Origin: Neobacillus mesonae
GTDB taxonomy: Bacteria; Bacillota; Bacilli; Paenibacillales; Paenibacillaceae
DNA: 64,000 nucleotides
Assembly (NCBI GenBank): GCA_023715865.1
Contig: JAMBOW010000001.1
Span: 2,232,001-2,296,000 of the forward strand
Reading direction: 5' to 3'
The translations under genes were made by a program, and so were the position numbers. Numbering within the stretch: the first letter of the stretch is position 1; each line of letters opens with the position of its first letter. Positions 27,087-35,221 of this stretch are shown one piece after another. The notes under the pieces are model-generated. The model worked only from the letters and a program-made list of their open reading frames with translations. It ran no database searches and was not told where the DNA came from.

Positions 27087-27575
27087 TTAATCTCGGACAA
27101 CTCTATGCTTCAAATAAAACATCAAAGCCGCGCGGTCTATATCCGAGAATTGAAGCGGGTTCTGTTCCATCATGGAGGCTATATTCTTCACAGTTACCCA
27201 GCTGGGATTGAGCGTTTCATCTCCTGCCGATAGCAGCTTTCCTTCCGCTCTGCATATAAAGTACATCCCAATGGAGTCAATAGGGCCCTTGGTCGTCTGA
27301 TGTGCGCAAAAGGGCTCCACGACCTCCACTTCAAAGTCAGGGTTAATACCCGTGGTATCTACCCTCTTGGAAGCGCCCTCAATTCTAGTAACCGTGAGCC
27401 CTGTCTCCTCTTTAACTTCCCGGACAAGCGCTTTATGAATGGATTCATACAATTCAATTCTTCCTCCGGGCAGTTCAAGACATTCTTCCCCCGTTTTATT
27501 TCGGGTCTGGATAACGAGCTCAGTGCCTTGCTTGCTGTCACGCTCAATAAATGCTCTTGCATTGACATAGAACAT
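27087..27575 (-). CDS. Nudix hydrolase
   Basis: A 162-residue Nudix protein. The box reads GGRIELYESIHKALVREVKEETGLTV (GX5EX7REUXEEXGU intact) near residue 37, so it should hydrolyse a nucleoside diphosphate linked to another group. FYVNARAFIERD at the start and the C-terminal NPSWVTVKNIASMM are typical of ADP-ribose/NTP-type members. The exact substrate is unknown. AAGGAGG precedes the ATG. Confidence 0.9.
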   Translation of the reverse strand: MFYVNARAFIERDSKQGTELVIQTRNKTGEECLELPGGRIELYESIHKALVREVKEETGLTVTRIEGASKRVDTTGINPDFEVEVVEPFCAHQTTKGPIDSIGMYFICRAEGKLLSAGDETLNPSWVTVKNIASMMEQNPLQFSDIDRAALMFYLKHRVVRD

Positions 27576-27610
27576 AGCAATCCTCCTTTACCAGTTAACT
27601 CAACTCTTCT

Positions 27611-28039
27611 CTACTCTTCCAGCTCCAAGTACCCCGTATTCTTATCTTTAATAAAAACCGCTTTATCTTTCTTAATTGCCCTTTGATTTAGCTCCTCTGA
27701 AAAATCTCCAGCTGAACGTAACAATTCCATGTATTTGACTACCTTGTCATCTAAGACAAACACAAGCAATGTAAATGAGTCGGAATACTTGATGGATTCA
27801 GGCACTTTATTCATATTCTTAATACTAACGGAAGAAGGATCAGAATACGGCCTGAATATGTACAGCTCTTCCCATTCAAAATCTGTCAAATCCGCAATGG
27901 AGATACGTTCTTCGCCTTCTGTGCGGGCAATCTCATTGACTAAAACTTCATTACTGTATGATCTTGGACGATCCAACCAGTTCCAATAAACAAAAAATAA
28001 GATTATCAACAATAATACCATATATATCCGTTTTTTCAC
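27611..28039 (-). CDS. Membrane-anchored protein of unknown function
   Basis: About 142 residues if translation begins at GTG 28039, which has GGGGAG 9 bases upstream. An open frame 20 codons longer exists but lacks a ribosome site. One N-terminal membrane helix (RIYMVLLLIILFFVYW) is followed by an extracytoplasmic domain of about 115 residues. There is no cysteine lipobox and no recognised family. It ends 36 bases before the Nudix gene and may share its transcript. Confidence 0.65.
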   Translation of the reverse strand: MKKRIYMVLLLIILFFVYWNWLDRPRSYSNEVLVNEIARTEGEERISIADLTDFEWEELYIFRPYSDPSSVSIKNMNKVPESIKYSDSFTLLVFVLDDKVVKYMELLRSAGDFSEELNQRAIKKDKAVFIKDKNTGYLELEE

Positions 28040-28198
28040 GTAATGGTTCTCCCCTTCTATGTAAATTTTTGTTAAGTATGCAGCACCTGTCCCAGACAAC
28101 CCAGGCTCTATGTAAGACGCTGTTTAGCAGAAAAAAATAGCATCTGTGAGTATAATAATACCCCATGAAAAGTGGATTAATTAACAACATGATGAATA

Positions 28199-28234
28199 CA
28201 AAAAAGGATGGACCTATATTGGTCCATCCTTTAA
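28199..28234 (-). terminator. Terminator of the Cof-type HAD gene
   Basis: AAAGGATGGACC pairs with GGTCCATCCTTT around a six-base loop, with TTTTTTG following on the minus strand. Confidence 0.9.
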
Positions 28235-28280
28235 AAGCCACCTTCAATTCTTTATTCAGAAACTCTGCCAAGGTTATTTC

Positions 28281-29063
28281 TTATAACAAACCGGCATGCT
28301 CCAATCCTTTGCGAATCCCACCCTCATCAACAGAGCTCGTTACGTGCTTCGCATAGGATTTAACTTCATCGTTTGCATTTCCCATTGCAATGCCAAGCCC
28401 TACATAAGACAGCATTTCCACATCATTCAAGCCATCGCCGAAAGCTACGACTTCATCCTTGGATAAACCGATATGCTTGAGCACTGCTTCAATGCCTTTA
28501 GCCTTTGAGCCTCCTGCCGGAATAACGTCCATTGCATACTTATGCCATCTGACAAAATGAAGATCGTCATAGCCAGCTTCTTTCGAGGTATACAAATGCT
28601 CTTCATGCTCCTGACAATAAAGCAGGGCTTGATAGATCGGGGCTTCCTTCCAGTAGCCTGTCTTGAATCCCGGCACCTCGACACGAAGAGTTTGGAAGGA
28701 TTCGGCTATAAAATCATGAAGCTCCATATTGGCAAAGCCCGCCTCTGCTCCCTGCACGACAATCGGATGATTATGTGTAAGAGCACTATTTTCAAGCTTT
28801 TCGAGCGTTTCCTCTTTGATCGGATGCGAATAGACTGCCTCCCCTTTATATACTACATAGGAGCCGTTCAGGCTGATAAAGGAATCGATGCCCAGCTGGG
28901 ATAAATATTTAGTGAAATAGTAAGGTGCGCGCCCGGTAGCAATGAATACATCCGTCCCTCTGGCCTTAAGCTCAATGATAGCTTGAATTGTATCTTCAGG
29001 AATTACTTTTTCATCGTTAACCAATGTTCCATCTATATCAAAAAATACGGCTTTGTACGTCAT
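28281..29063 (-). CDS. Cof-type HAD-superfamily phosphatase
   Basis: A 260-residue HAD hydrolase of the IIB (Cof) subfamily. Motif I is FFDIDGTLVND (nucleophile Asp near residue 9), motif II ATGR, the motif III lysine lies in GGSKAKGIE, and motif IV is FGDGLNDVEM near 207. Such enzymes dephosphorylate sugar phosphates, FMN or pyridoxal phosphate with loose specificity. GGAGG stands 11 bases before the ATG. Confidence 0.92.
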   Translation of the reverse strand: MTYKAVFFDIDGTLVNDEKVIPEDTIQAIIELKARGTDVFIATGRAPYYFTKYLSQLGIDSFISLNGSYVVYKGEAVYSHPIKEETLEKLENSALTHNHPIVVQGAEAGFANMELHDFIAESFQTLRVEVPGFKTGYWKEAPIYQALLYCQEHEEHLYTSKEAGYDDLHFVRWHKYAMDVIPAGGSKAKGIEAVLKHIGLSKDEVVAFGDGLNDVEMLSYVGLGIAMGNANDEVKSYAKHVTSSVDEGGIRKGLEHAGLL

Positions 29064-29103
29064 GTTTGTAATATCCTCCAGTTCGTGTTTTGCCTAATAT
29101 CAT

Positions 29104-29754
29104 TTATTTCCGACCGTAATCGGCCTTGATCTCGCCCCATGCTTTAGTCTGCCATTTTAATATTTTGTTACTATAAGTATTTGATTTAAGCCAGCTCTCA
29201 GCCCGGTCAATCAGTTCCCAAACTTGCTGGGTCGAGGCATCCCGCTTCAGCGTAGTCGCCGCCTTTTTCTGCTTGACCCACTTCATTGCATTCACAGAGT
29301 CACTGTAGACCGTCTTGCTGCTGCCTTGTTGTTTCAGATAGGCTAGTGCATGCACAATCGCGAGAAACTCGCCAATGTTATTTGTTCCATTAGGTATGGG
29401 GCCGACACTAAATAACATATCTCCTGTCTGAGTATCCACACCCTTATACTCCATCGGTCCTGGATTTCCTCTTGTGCCCACATCGACGGAGATACTGTTG
29501 TAATCAACCTCTTCGGAAGGAGCAGACAACGAGTCTTGCGTTTTTCTGACGCTGGCTCCCTGCGGCTTGCCTGCCGTGCTTCCCCAGATTCCTTTCCAGC
29601 CGTTTGCATAAGCCTTTTCTGCCTCAGCTTTGGATTCAAAGGCTTTATACTTTGCCCCATTGACTCCATTCACCTGCTGCTGACAGGCTGGCCAGCTGGT
29701 GTATATACCTGGGGTTTTCCCTTCCCATACCACGTAATACTTTTGCTTTGCCAT
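29104..29754 (-). CDS. Viroplasmin-type ribonuclease H
   Basis: A 216-residue fusion of an N-terminal viroplasmin/Cauli-VI RNA-hybrid-binding domain (KYYVVWEGKTPGIYTSWPAC, about 3-50) and a C-terminal RNase HI domain (from about 72). The four acidic catalytic positions can be placed as Asp in SVDVGTRGNPGP, Glu in NNIGEFLAIV, Asp in VYSDSVNAM and Asp in EIKADYGR. It would cleave RNA in RNA-DNA hybrids. GGAGG lies 5 bases before ATG 29754; an in-frame ATG four codons upstream falls within the spacing and is unlikely. Confidence 0.9.
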   Translation of the reverse strand: MAKQKYYVVWEGKTPGIYTSWPACQQQVNGVNGAKYKAFESKAEAEKAYANGWKGIWGSTAGKPQGASVRKTQDSLSAPSEEVDYNSISVDVGTRGNPGPMEYKGVDTQTGDMLFSVGPIPNGTNNIGEFLAIVHALAYLKQQGSSKTVYSDSVNAMKWVKQKKAATTLKRDASTQQVWELIDRAESWLKSNTYSNKILKWQTKAWGEIKADYGRK

Positions 29755-29819
29755 ATATACCTCCAAACGATTCCAAACACGCTACTAACTACAATACCCT
29801 CTATAGGCTCAAGATGCAA

Positions 29820-29872
29820 AATAAAGACACTCAAGCTCTGCGAATTATTACTTGAATGTCTTGAGTGTCTAT
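29820..29872 (-). terminator. Terminator of the methyltransferase-like gene
   Basis: AGACACTCAAG (29825-29835) and CTTGAGTGTCT (29860-29870) pair over 11 bp, with TTTATTTT following on the minus strand. Confidence 0.85.
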
Positions 29873-29879
29873 AGGATTG

Positions 29880-30578
29880 TTAGTTTCTGCTTATTTTAAG
29901 CATTTGGTTCGCACCCTTTTGAAACTCATAGGGTACATGAACCAATTCGGAGCTCCATCCCGCTTTTTCCACAAAGTCAAGGATCTCATCAAGAGCATGA
30001 TACCTTTGACCATCCAGCTGCATGACCGGATATATGCGAATTTCCTCACGTGCGACCCGCATCATTTCGCTTAATGTCTCAAGGTGAAAGCTCAAGGGCA
30101 GACGATCTGCATACATAAACAGAAAATGGGCAGATAAAATGAGATCAAACTCTTTATCCTTTTCAAATGGAAGATCAGGGAGCATCGCCGCTATGTAATG
30201 TTCAGGATCATTTTTCATATCAGCTATACAGGTATCCAGAGCTTCCAACCGATGTGCACGCAGTTCTTCTATATTGTTAAAAAAACTCCATTCATACTGA
30301 TCCGTTACTTTTGCCATTTGGCCCATCGCGTGACTGATATCCTCTTTGCCTTTATCGCGCAGAACATTCCAAGGGTAAAAATAAGCGACATCTACGGACA
30401 CAGCTCTTCCCCCGGCCTTATTAACACCTGCTGTAAAGGAACAAGCGCCTCCGGGACAATCCAGGATTCGTTTTGAAGCTATGTCTTCTTCCGTTAACAA
30501 AAACATGCGCTTATATTCCTCAAAAGTACGGCCAATAAAAATAATACGCTCCAGGTCAAGTCCACTACCCATTCTCAT
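29880..30578 (-). CDS. SAM-dependent methyltransferase-like protein
   Basis: A 232-residue protein. KRILDCPGGACSFTAGVNKAG near residue 36 is a class I methyltransferase glycine loop, AVSVDVAYFYPW carries the acidic end of strand 2, and FDLILSAHFLFMY near 145 is the motif IV strand. The remaining body looks like a stand-alone small methyltransferase. The substrate is unknown and the start is uncertain because no strong ribosome site precedes either of the two N-terminal ATGs. Confidence 0.78.
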   Translation of the reverse strand: MRMGSGLDLERIIFIGRTFEEYKRMFLLTEEDIASKRILDCPGGACSFTAGVNKAGGRAVSVDVAYFYPWNVLRDKGKEDISHAMGQMAKVTDQYEWSFFNNIEELRAHRLEALDTCIADMKNDPEHYIAAMLPDLPFEKDKEFDLILSAHFLFMYADRLPLSFHLETLSEMMRVAREEIRIYPVMQLDGQRYHALDEILDFVEKAGWSSELVHVPYEFQKGANQMLKISRN

Positions 30579-30673
30579 GATTCGCTCAGCTCACTCTCAT
30601 CTAATTTAACCACAGTATTCTGCGGTTATCTCTGCTCAACTCAACACTGACACATGGACTAAAGCTAAGTATT

Positions 30674-30976
30674 CTATATCGATACCAGTTCTCCTCTCAG
30701 CGTGGTGACCGCTTGGCCCGATATTAATATTCGTTTTTCGCTAACTTCTAATTTTAGATATCCTTCTCTTGCCGAAGCCTGCAGCGCATATAGTTTATTT
30801 TTGTTTAATCTAGCACTCCAATAAGCCCCAAGGCAGCAGTGTGCAGAACCAGTCACCGGGTCTTCCTCAATTCCTATCGCCGGAAAAAAACAGCGTGACA
30901 CAAAGTCCACTTTCTGATCATTTGCAGCACAGGTTACAATTACTCCGCGTGAGTCCAAAGACTTGAGAAGAGCCAT
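30674..30976 (-). pseudogene. PhzF-family isomerase remnant (C-terminal part only)
   Basis: One hundred codons matching the C-terminal domain of PhzF-like isomerases, including AIGIEEDPVTGSAHCCLGAYW, the hallmark D-P-V-T-G-S-A-H motif. Intact members are about 260-300 residues. The N-terminal half with the catalytic Glu and its GNP motif is absent, and a stop codon lies five codons before the first ATG. A terminator from the upstream Nudix gene stands directly in front, and no ribosome site is seen. It is most likely a truncated, dead gene. Confidence 0.85.
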
Positions 30977-30990
30977 ATCCGACCATCCAT

Positions 30991-31030
30991 ACTAAAAACC
31001 CCTTCTATCATAGATCATGTAGAAAGGGTT
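30991..31030 (-). terminator. Terminator of the Nudix-like gene
   Basis: AACCCTTTCTA pairs with TAGAAGGGGTT on the minus strand with one mismatch or bulge and is followed by TTTTAG. It stands between the Nudix-like gene and the PhzF remnant. Confidence 0.8.
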
Positions 31031-31064
31031 ACAGCAAGATCTGTTCTGTTAGAATCTGTCCTGG

Positions 31065-31544
31065 TCAGCTGACAATGTGTTTAACGCCTCTGGCTATATC
31101 AATATCCTTTAGTTCAGAAATAAGGAATTCTGGAACAACGAAATGACGTTCCAGTTCGTCAAGATGGATCCACTTATATAAGTAGTCTTTATTCGTCCCG
31201 AAAAATTCGCAAGATTTTTTGAAAATCGGATGCTGCAACGGAAGCTCAAGTAGAAAAAACATCCCCGTCTCATGGATTTTCATCGTCGGTGAAATCGGCA
31301 GCTCGATGATATTCTCAATCAGCCATACCTGCTGCTCGCTGATGACAGGCACACCCAGTCTATCATAAATCATTTTTGCAATGGTGTATTCAGGTGAATC
31401 TTCAGCTTCTACACTGCCTCCAGGCAAAAACCAATAAGGTTGGTTCGGTTCTCTTTGCAGCAATACTTTGCCATCGTGAATGACTATTCCCCCTGTGGTC
31501 GTGTGATATTGAATCGATTCATGTTCATAGGATATCATCATCAC
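31065..31544 (-). CDS. Nudix-fold protein with a degenerate Nudix box
   Basis: A 159-residue protein with the Nudix scaffold: TTGGIVIHDGKVLLQREPNQPYWFLPGGSVE near residue 15 is the usual first strand pair and glycine turn. The helix that should read REUXEEXGU reads KMIYDRLGV, so the metal-binding glutamates are missing. It may be non-catalytic or have shifted specificity. AAGGAGGA precedes the ATG with good spacing, and the frame is intact with its own terminator, so it looks expressed. Confidence 0.78.
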   Translation of the reverse strand: MMMISYEHESIQYHTTTGGIVIHDGKVLLQREPNQPYWFLPGGSVEAEDSPEYTIAKMIYDRLGVPVISEQQVWLIENIIELPISPTMKIHETGMFFLLELPLQHPIFKKSCEFFGTNKDYLYKWIHLDELERHFVVPEFLISELKDIDIARGVKHIVS

Positions 31545-31836
31545 TATTCCTCCTTAAATACGATCAAAGCCCTGAATCGGTGCAGCGTCCATCATGCTCT
31601 TGAAGATTAGCTTCTCTCAAATCCGCACTATTCATGCCTGTAATAAAAGACATTCGGTAATATAATAACAAGACTAATTGAATAATAGTTTGATTTTTCA
31701 AAAAATAATTTTTGTTTTTTTATCTCGTAAAACGAAACCGTAATCCGCTTCATTTTCCAACTTAGAAACCCGCGTTTATCCATAGTATTTTTTAAGATGT
31801 AGAAGCTCCTGCTTCGCGAATAAGTTATTTAAACAG
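31545..31836. other. Intergenic region
   Basis: About 290 AT-rich bases between two minus-strand genes. It must hold the promoter of the Nudix-like gene. A short minus-strand frame around 31580-31655 contains SADLREANLQ, which resembles pentapeptide repeats, but it is too short to call. Nothing else was recognised. Confidence 0.35.
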
Positions 31837-31873
31837 CAAAAAGAAGCAGTGCATACGTGCAGCTGCTTCTTTG
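31837..31873 (-). terminator. Terminator of the histidine phosphatase gene
   Basis: AGAAGCAG-TGCA pairs with TGCAG-CTGCTTCT around a short loop, with TTTTTG following on the minus strand. It begins right after the phosphatase stop codon. Confidence 0.85.
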
Positions 31874-31874
31874 T

Positions 31875-32519
31875 TTAGGCTTTTTCTTTCACTGCTTCCT
31901 CTTGATAATGGGAAATATCAGCATGAAGCAAAATTTCAGGCTTGTTATCTTCATTAAATACGATCTTACACACGGATGCGGGATGTATATAAGGAAGGTC
32001 CCATAGCGTACGAAGTGAACGCTGCTCAATATAAGTCATAAGCAGTTTAACCACCACTGTATGTGTAACGAGAAGCACCGTCTTCCCTCGGTCGTTTCTT
32101 AGGATCGCTTCAAGTTCTTCCTGTGCTCGTCTCATGGTGTCCGGATAGGTTTCCCCGCCTTCTGCAGCAAATTGCTCCGGATCATTCCAAAATTGGTTGT
32201 ATCTCACCGGAGCCTCAAGCTTCAGTTCCTCCTGAGTAAGGCCTTCCCACGATCCAAGATTCATTTCTCTGAGAAGATCCGTTTGGATGATTGGTATTTC
32301 CCGTTTCCCACGGATCAGCTCCGCTGTATGTACTGCCCTGCCGCTTGAGCTTGAATAAATAGCATCGATCGGTGCTTGTGCAAGTGACTCACCCAGCCAA
32401 AGCGCTTGACGAACACCTAGGTCTGTCAGCGGTGAATCATGGTGTCCCTGCATTTTTCCAAGCACATTCCATTCGGTTTGACCATGCCTCACGATATATA
32501 TCGTAGTATCTGTGTTCAC
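31875..32519 (-). CDS. Histidine phosphatase-family protein (phosphoglycerate-mutase-like)
   Basis: A 214-residue phosphatase. The phospho-acceptor motif is YIVRHGQTEWN (His near residue 12), AIYSSSSGRAVHTAELI carries the conserved arginine, and LLVTHTVVVKLL near 150 the second His. It resembles the PhoE/YhfR broad-specificity phosphatases of Bacillales. The start is GTG 32519 after GGAGGGG. It lies 24 bases past a small SdpI-like gene and may be cotranscribed with it. Confidence 0.9.
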   Translation of the reverse strand: MNTDTTIYIVRHGQTEWNVLGKMQGHHDSPLTDLGVRQALWLGESLAQAPIDAIYSSSSGRAVHTAELIRGKREIPIIQTDLLREMNLGSWEGLTQEELKLEAPVRYNQFWNDPEQFAAEGGETYPDTMRRAQEELEAILRNDRGKTVLLVTHTVVVKLLMTYIEQRSLRTLWDLPYIHPASVCKIVFNEDNKPEILLHADISHYQEEAVKEKA

Positions 32520-32543
32520 AATGCCCCTCCGTTATCAGATTCA

Positions 32544-32876
32544 CTACTCCAGATCCTTCAGCCTGCGTTCAACGACGACAAACAAAAGCAGGTTAAGCAT
32601 AAGCAGAAGACCCACCAGAATACCGAAGCCCTCCATACCACGGACAAACTTGGATACAAACATACCAATGACGATATAAAAAATGCCGATCCCGATCATC
32701 CAGATTGCGCTGTAGCGATTCGCTTCCTGCCACATACGCTCGCTGCTCATCGAACGATTTGTCCGGTAACCATAGATGTTGTTAATTCGTTTCGGAGGTT
32801 TTATCTTCATAAAGAGGCCAATAATGATAAAAACAACCCCAACAAAGCTGAACACCACAAGATTTTCTAAATCCAT
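32544..32876 (-). CDS. SdpI-like small membrane protein
   Basis: A 110-residue protein with three to four hydrophobic segments. KPPKRINNIYGYRTNRSMSS near residue 27, then a Trp-containing EANRYSA stretch, are the features of the SdpI/YhfL C-terminal domain, whose best known member protects Bacillus from the SdpC toxin. This short form lacks the rest of SdpI and has no toxin gene beside it, so an immunity role is not supported. GGAGGG lies 5 bases before ATG 32876. Confidence 0.75.
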   Translation of the reverse strand: MDLENLVVFSFVGVVFIIIGLFMKIKPPKRINNIYGYRTNRSMSSERMWQEANRYSAIWMIGIGIFYIVIGMFVSKFVRGMEGFGILVGLLLMLNLLLFVVVERRLKDLE

Positions 32877-32949
32877 AGGCACCCTCCTTTTCACAGCTTA
32901 AGTTAGAGGAGATCTTTGCATACCTTCTTATTGTAACATGATGCTTCCC

Positions 32950-33774
32950 TCACCAGAACCTTTCAAAGTTGAGACGAGCGCTTGTTGTATCTATTCCCGG
33001 TTTTAAATCAAAGGTTTCATGTATAAGCTGGGACAATAGATTAATAGAATTTCCCTCTGAGGTCTCCCAAATCTGTTTCATTCGATCTCCCAAACCCAGC
33101 AGCTTGATACGCATCTGTTCAAATACTTTATCAATACTTTTCCATTTGCCTGGATGGTATATGTGATTTAGACCGCATAGTATTGCAAGCAGTTTCTCTT
33201 GGTTACGAAGCTTTCCTTCTATTAAGCAGAGAAGATCCCTTCGTTCCATATAGGAGCTGCGAAGCACCGGTTCAGGAACAAAGTCGAGATTAGACTTAAT
33301 CATTGCAATAGCTAGATCCTCAGGATAATGACTTAACCTTTCTTTCCAATGTTCTATCAGGCCCGATGGATCATACAAAATCTTGGACTTAACAATTCCA
33401 GAGGCAACAGTCTGAGGATTTAAACTGATCTCGTAATCTAACAATACCGAATCTAACTTGCGGCAGACAAAGGCTTCTGAAAAATAAACAACCTCACACT
33501 TTATCTCGCCTATACGGTAATTAACCGCCAGGACCTCCCCAGTTGAAGCTATTATCGTCCCATGTTCAACATGTTCTACACGATGCTTTATTTGAGCAGG
33601 TATTGGACCGTCTACGTATGCTATAAGATCAATATCTGATGTAGGATATACATCTCCTGCAGCCACAGATCCTGTTACGATGATTGCTTTCACTTCTGGA
33701 AAATGGCTCCGGATGCTCTCCGCTTTCCTCTGGGCCATATCCAATAGTTGGCTGTGCAAGTCCGCTCGGTGCAT
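32950..33774 (-). CDS. Nucleotidyltransferase-fold protein
   Basis: A 274-residue protein with an N-terminal nucleotidyltransferase motif: VTGSVAAGDVYPTSDIDLIAYV near residue 33 fits GS-x-x-x-G-x(n)-D-h-D. A helical C-terminal domain follows. Aminoglycoside adenylyltransferases, MNT antitoxins and uncharacterised enzymes share this core. There is no HEPN partner beside it, so a toxin-antitoxin role is not indicated. AGGAGG precedes the ATG. It is the third gene of a thyX-GNAT-nucleotidyltransferase run. Confidence 0.85.
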   Translation of the reverse strand: MHRADLHSQLLDMAQRKAESIRSHFPEVKAIIVTGSVAAGDVYPTSDIDLIAYVDGPIPAQIKHRVEHVEHGTIIASTGEVLAVNYRIGEIKCEVVYFSEAFVCRKLDSVLLDYEISLNPQTVASGIVKSKILYDPSGLIEHWKERLSHYPEDLAIAMIKSNLDFVPEPVLRSSYMERRDLLCLIEGKLRNQEKLLAILCGLNHIYHPGKWKSIDKVFEQMRIKLLGLGDRMKQIWETSEGNSINLLSQLIHETFDLKPGIDTTSARLNFERFW

Positions 33775-33798
33775 TTCATCCTCCTGTTAAGAGTATAT

Positions 33799-34224
33799 TC
33801 AGACCGCATCTGTATTAGATGAGCGCAGCAGGATATCTTCGCGCCCTGTCCACCCCATGCGAGACCAAAACGCCTTTCCGATCTCGTTCGTATCGATCAC
33901 CATAATATGCGCGCGTTGAATCCCTGCTTCACGAAGTAAAGATAACACGTCATTAACTAAGGTTTTTGCAATAGACTGCCCTCGAAATGCAGGCTCGACT
34001 GCCAAATGATATAAATACCCTCTTCTTCCGTCATGACCTGACAGCAGCGTACCCACGATCTTCCCATCCGCTGCCGCTACCCGACTGAACCCTTTGTTGC
34101 GCTCCAAATACATCTGTATAGACTCTCTTGAATCTGCACTGCTGATTCCCATGCCTTCTGTCCTGCTCCATAATGCAATGCAGTCATCATAATCTTCATT
34201 TCTCATTTCGCGATATTCAACCAC
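33799..34224 (-). CDS. GNAT N-acetyltransferase
   Basis: A 141-residue acetyltransferase. The N-terminus VEYREMRNEDYDDCIALW and the acetyl-CoA loop EPAFRGQSIAKTLVNDV near residue 80 are standard, and FWSRMGW near 124 closes the fold. It is like the YpeA/RimI-type small acetyltransferases. It starts one base after the thyX stop codon, so translation is coupled to thyX. Confidence 0.88.
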   Translation of the reverse strand: MVEYREMRNEDYDDCIALWSRTEGMGISSADSRESIQMYLERNKGFSRVAAADGKIVGTLLSGHDGRRGYLYHLAVEPAFRGQSIAKTLVNDVLSLLREAGIQRAHIMVIDTNEIGKAFWSRMGWTGREDILLRSSNTDAV

Positions 34225-34225
34225 T

Positions 34226-34954
34226 CTAAACTTCCTCCACTGTTAAGCTTTCAAGCTTGAGCATTTCTTTAAGTGCATTTGGGAATAACGGTTCGCTTAA
34301 AGATAATATTGACTTTGCGTACAGCTGTATTTCCTTCTGTGCATCATGCATCAGACGCTGGTTTAGGAAATGACATACGGATTGAAGCGATGCCGTCCAA
34401 TACCAGCGGATATACATGCCGTATGAAGGCAGGAATAGTCTGGACTGTTCCGCACATACTCCGCTCTTGAGCGCTGCCTCATATTTTTCGACACCAAGCT
34501 CTATGTAATCGATCAGTTCTTGAGTCAGCTTTGTGCCCACATCTATGGGTAACGGACCGCCGCTGCCTTGCTTCGAATTCTCAGGTGCACTTCTCCATTC
34601 TTGGTGATGCGGAATATAAAATCCCGGCTCCTCCGTGATGTATCTGCGGCTGGACTCATTCCATGCCTCAAGACTGTCACTGGTTCCCTCCATGTGACTT
34701 GAGCCGATGACATACTTCCACCACTGTCTCGCCACCATCAGCGGAGCATAAATTTCAAATTGAAGCATGACATGCCGAAAAGGGGAGGTATGCCCTTCTC
34801 TTGCCAAAAACTGAATAAGACGCACATCTCTATCAGACAACGCTTTCGATTCTTTGGCGTACGATACTCTTGCTGCATTGACGATTGTTAGATCAGAACC
34901 CATATGATTAACCAGTCTTACATAACCTTTATCAAGCACTTTTTCCATTGACAT
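34226..34954 (-). CDS. thyX: Flavin-dependent thymidylate synthase with an atypical signature
   Basis: A 242-residue ThyX, which makes dTMP from dUMP using methylene-tetrahydrofolate and reduced FAD. The family pattern is clear at both ends: FLAREGHTSPFRHVMLQFEIYAP near residue 48 and CHFLNQRLMHDAQKEIQLYA near 203. The diagnostic RHRX7S motif is not present in its usual form: after ARQWWK the sequence runs YVIGSSHMEGTSDSL before AWNESSRRY. A lengthened form like this occurs in some phage ThyX as far as I recall. GGAGGG precedes the ATG by 9 bases. It heads a three-gene run. Confidence 0.88.
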   Translation of the reverse strand: MSMEKVLDKGYVRLVNHMGSDLTIVNAARVSYAKESKALSDRDVRLIQFLAREGHTSPFRHVMLQFEIYAPLMVARQWWKYVIGSSHMEGTSDSLEAWNESSRRYITEEPGFYIPHHQEWRSAPENSKQGSGGPLPIDVGTKLTQELIDYIELGVEKYEAALKSGVCAEQSRLFLPSYGMYIRWYWTASLQSVCHFLNQRLMHDAQKEIQLYAKSILSLSEPLFPNALKEMLKLESLTVEEV

Positions 34955-35053
34955 GCCTATTACCCTCCCTATCTTAATCTCACCATTTTACTGTATTTTC
35001 CAATAGGGTTCCATATAGCCTTTTACGAATCTATTCAATTCATCGATTGCTAA

Positions 35054-35091
35054 TAAAAAAATACCCCTTTTGCGTTATCAAAAGAGGTATT
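35054..35091 (-). terminator. Terminator downstream of the DinB remnant and DJ-1 gene
   Basis: ATACCTCTTTTG pairs with CAAAAGGGGTAT on the minus strand with one mismatch around a six-base loop, followed by TTTTTTTAT. Confidence 0.85.
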
Positions 35092-35107
35092 CTCCAGACA
35101 TCTATTT

Positions 35108-35194
35108 TCAATTTTTAAACACAGCCGGGACTTGGGTACACCAGTCGAACCATTCCTCCCGCACCTGCCAATTGTATTCAAACAACATTCGCAA
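35108..35194 (-). pseudogene. DinB-family gene remnant (N-terminal 28 codons)
   Basis: A minus-strand frame from TTG 35194 to TGA 35108 encodes 28 residues that include MLFEYNWQVREEWFDWC, which I recognise as the opening of a common Bacillales DinB-family protein of about 150-160 residues. It keeps a GGAG ribosome site 9 bases upstream but loses similarity after CTQVP and stops soon after. The remaining four-helix fold and metal histidines are gone. It lies between the DJ-1 gene and a terminator. Confidence 0.65.
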
Positions 35195-35221
35195 AGTAAA
35201 TCAGCTCCATTCATTCGGAGG

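Noticed and set aside
29880..30578. Methyltransferase as part of a restriction system
   Set aside because: It lacks DNA methylase motifs (DPPY or PC) and no endonuclease gene is adjacent.
31580..31655. Short minus-strand frame with SADLREANLQ resembling pentapeptide repeats
   Set aside because: Fewer than 30 codons with at most two repeat units; could be chance.
32544..32876. Toxin-immunity locus around the SdpI-like gene
   Set aside because: No SdpA, SdpB or SdpC-like gene is near, and the protein lacks the other part of SdpI.
32950..33774. MNT-type antitoxin of a HEPN/MNT pair
   Set aside because: There is no HEPN gene next to it and the protein is too long, with an extra helical domain.
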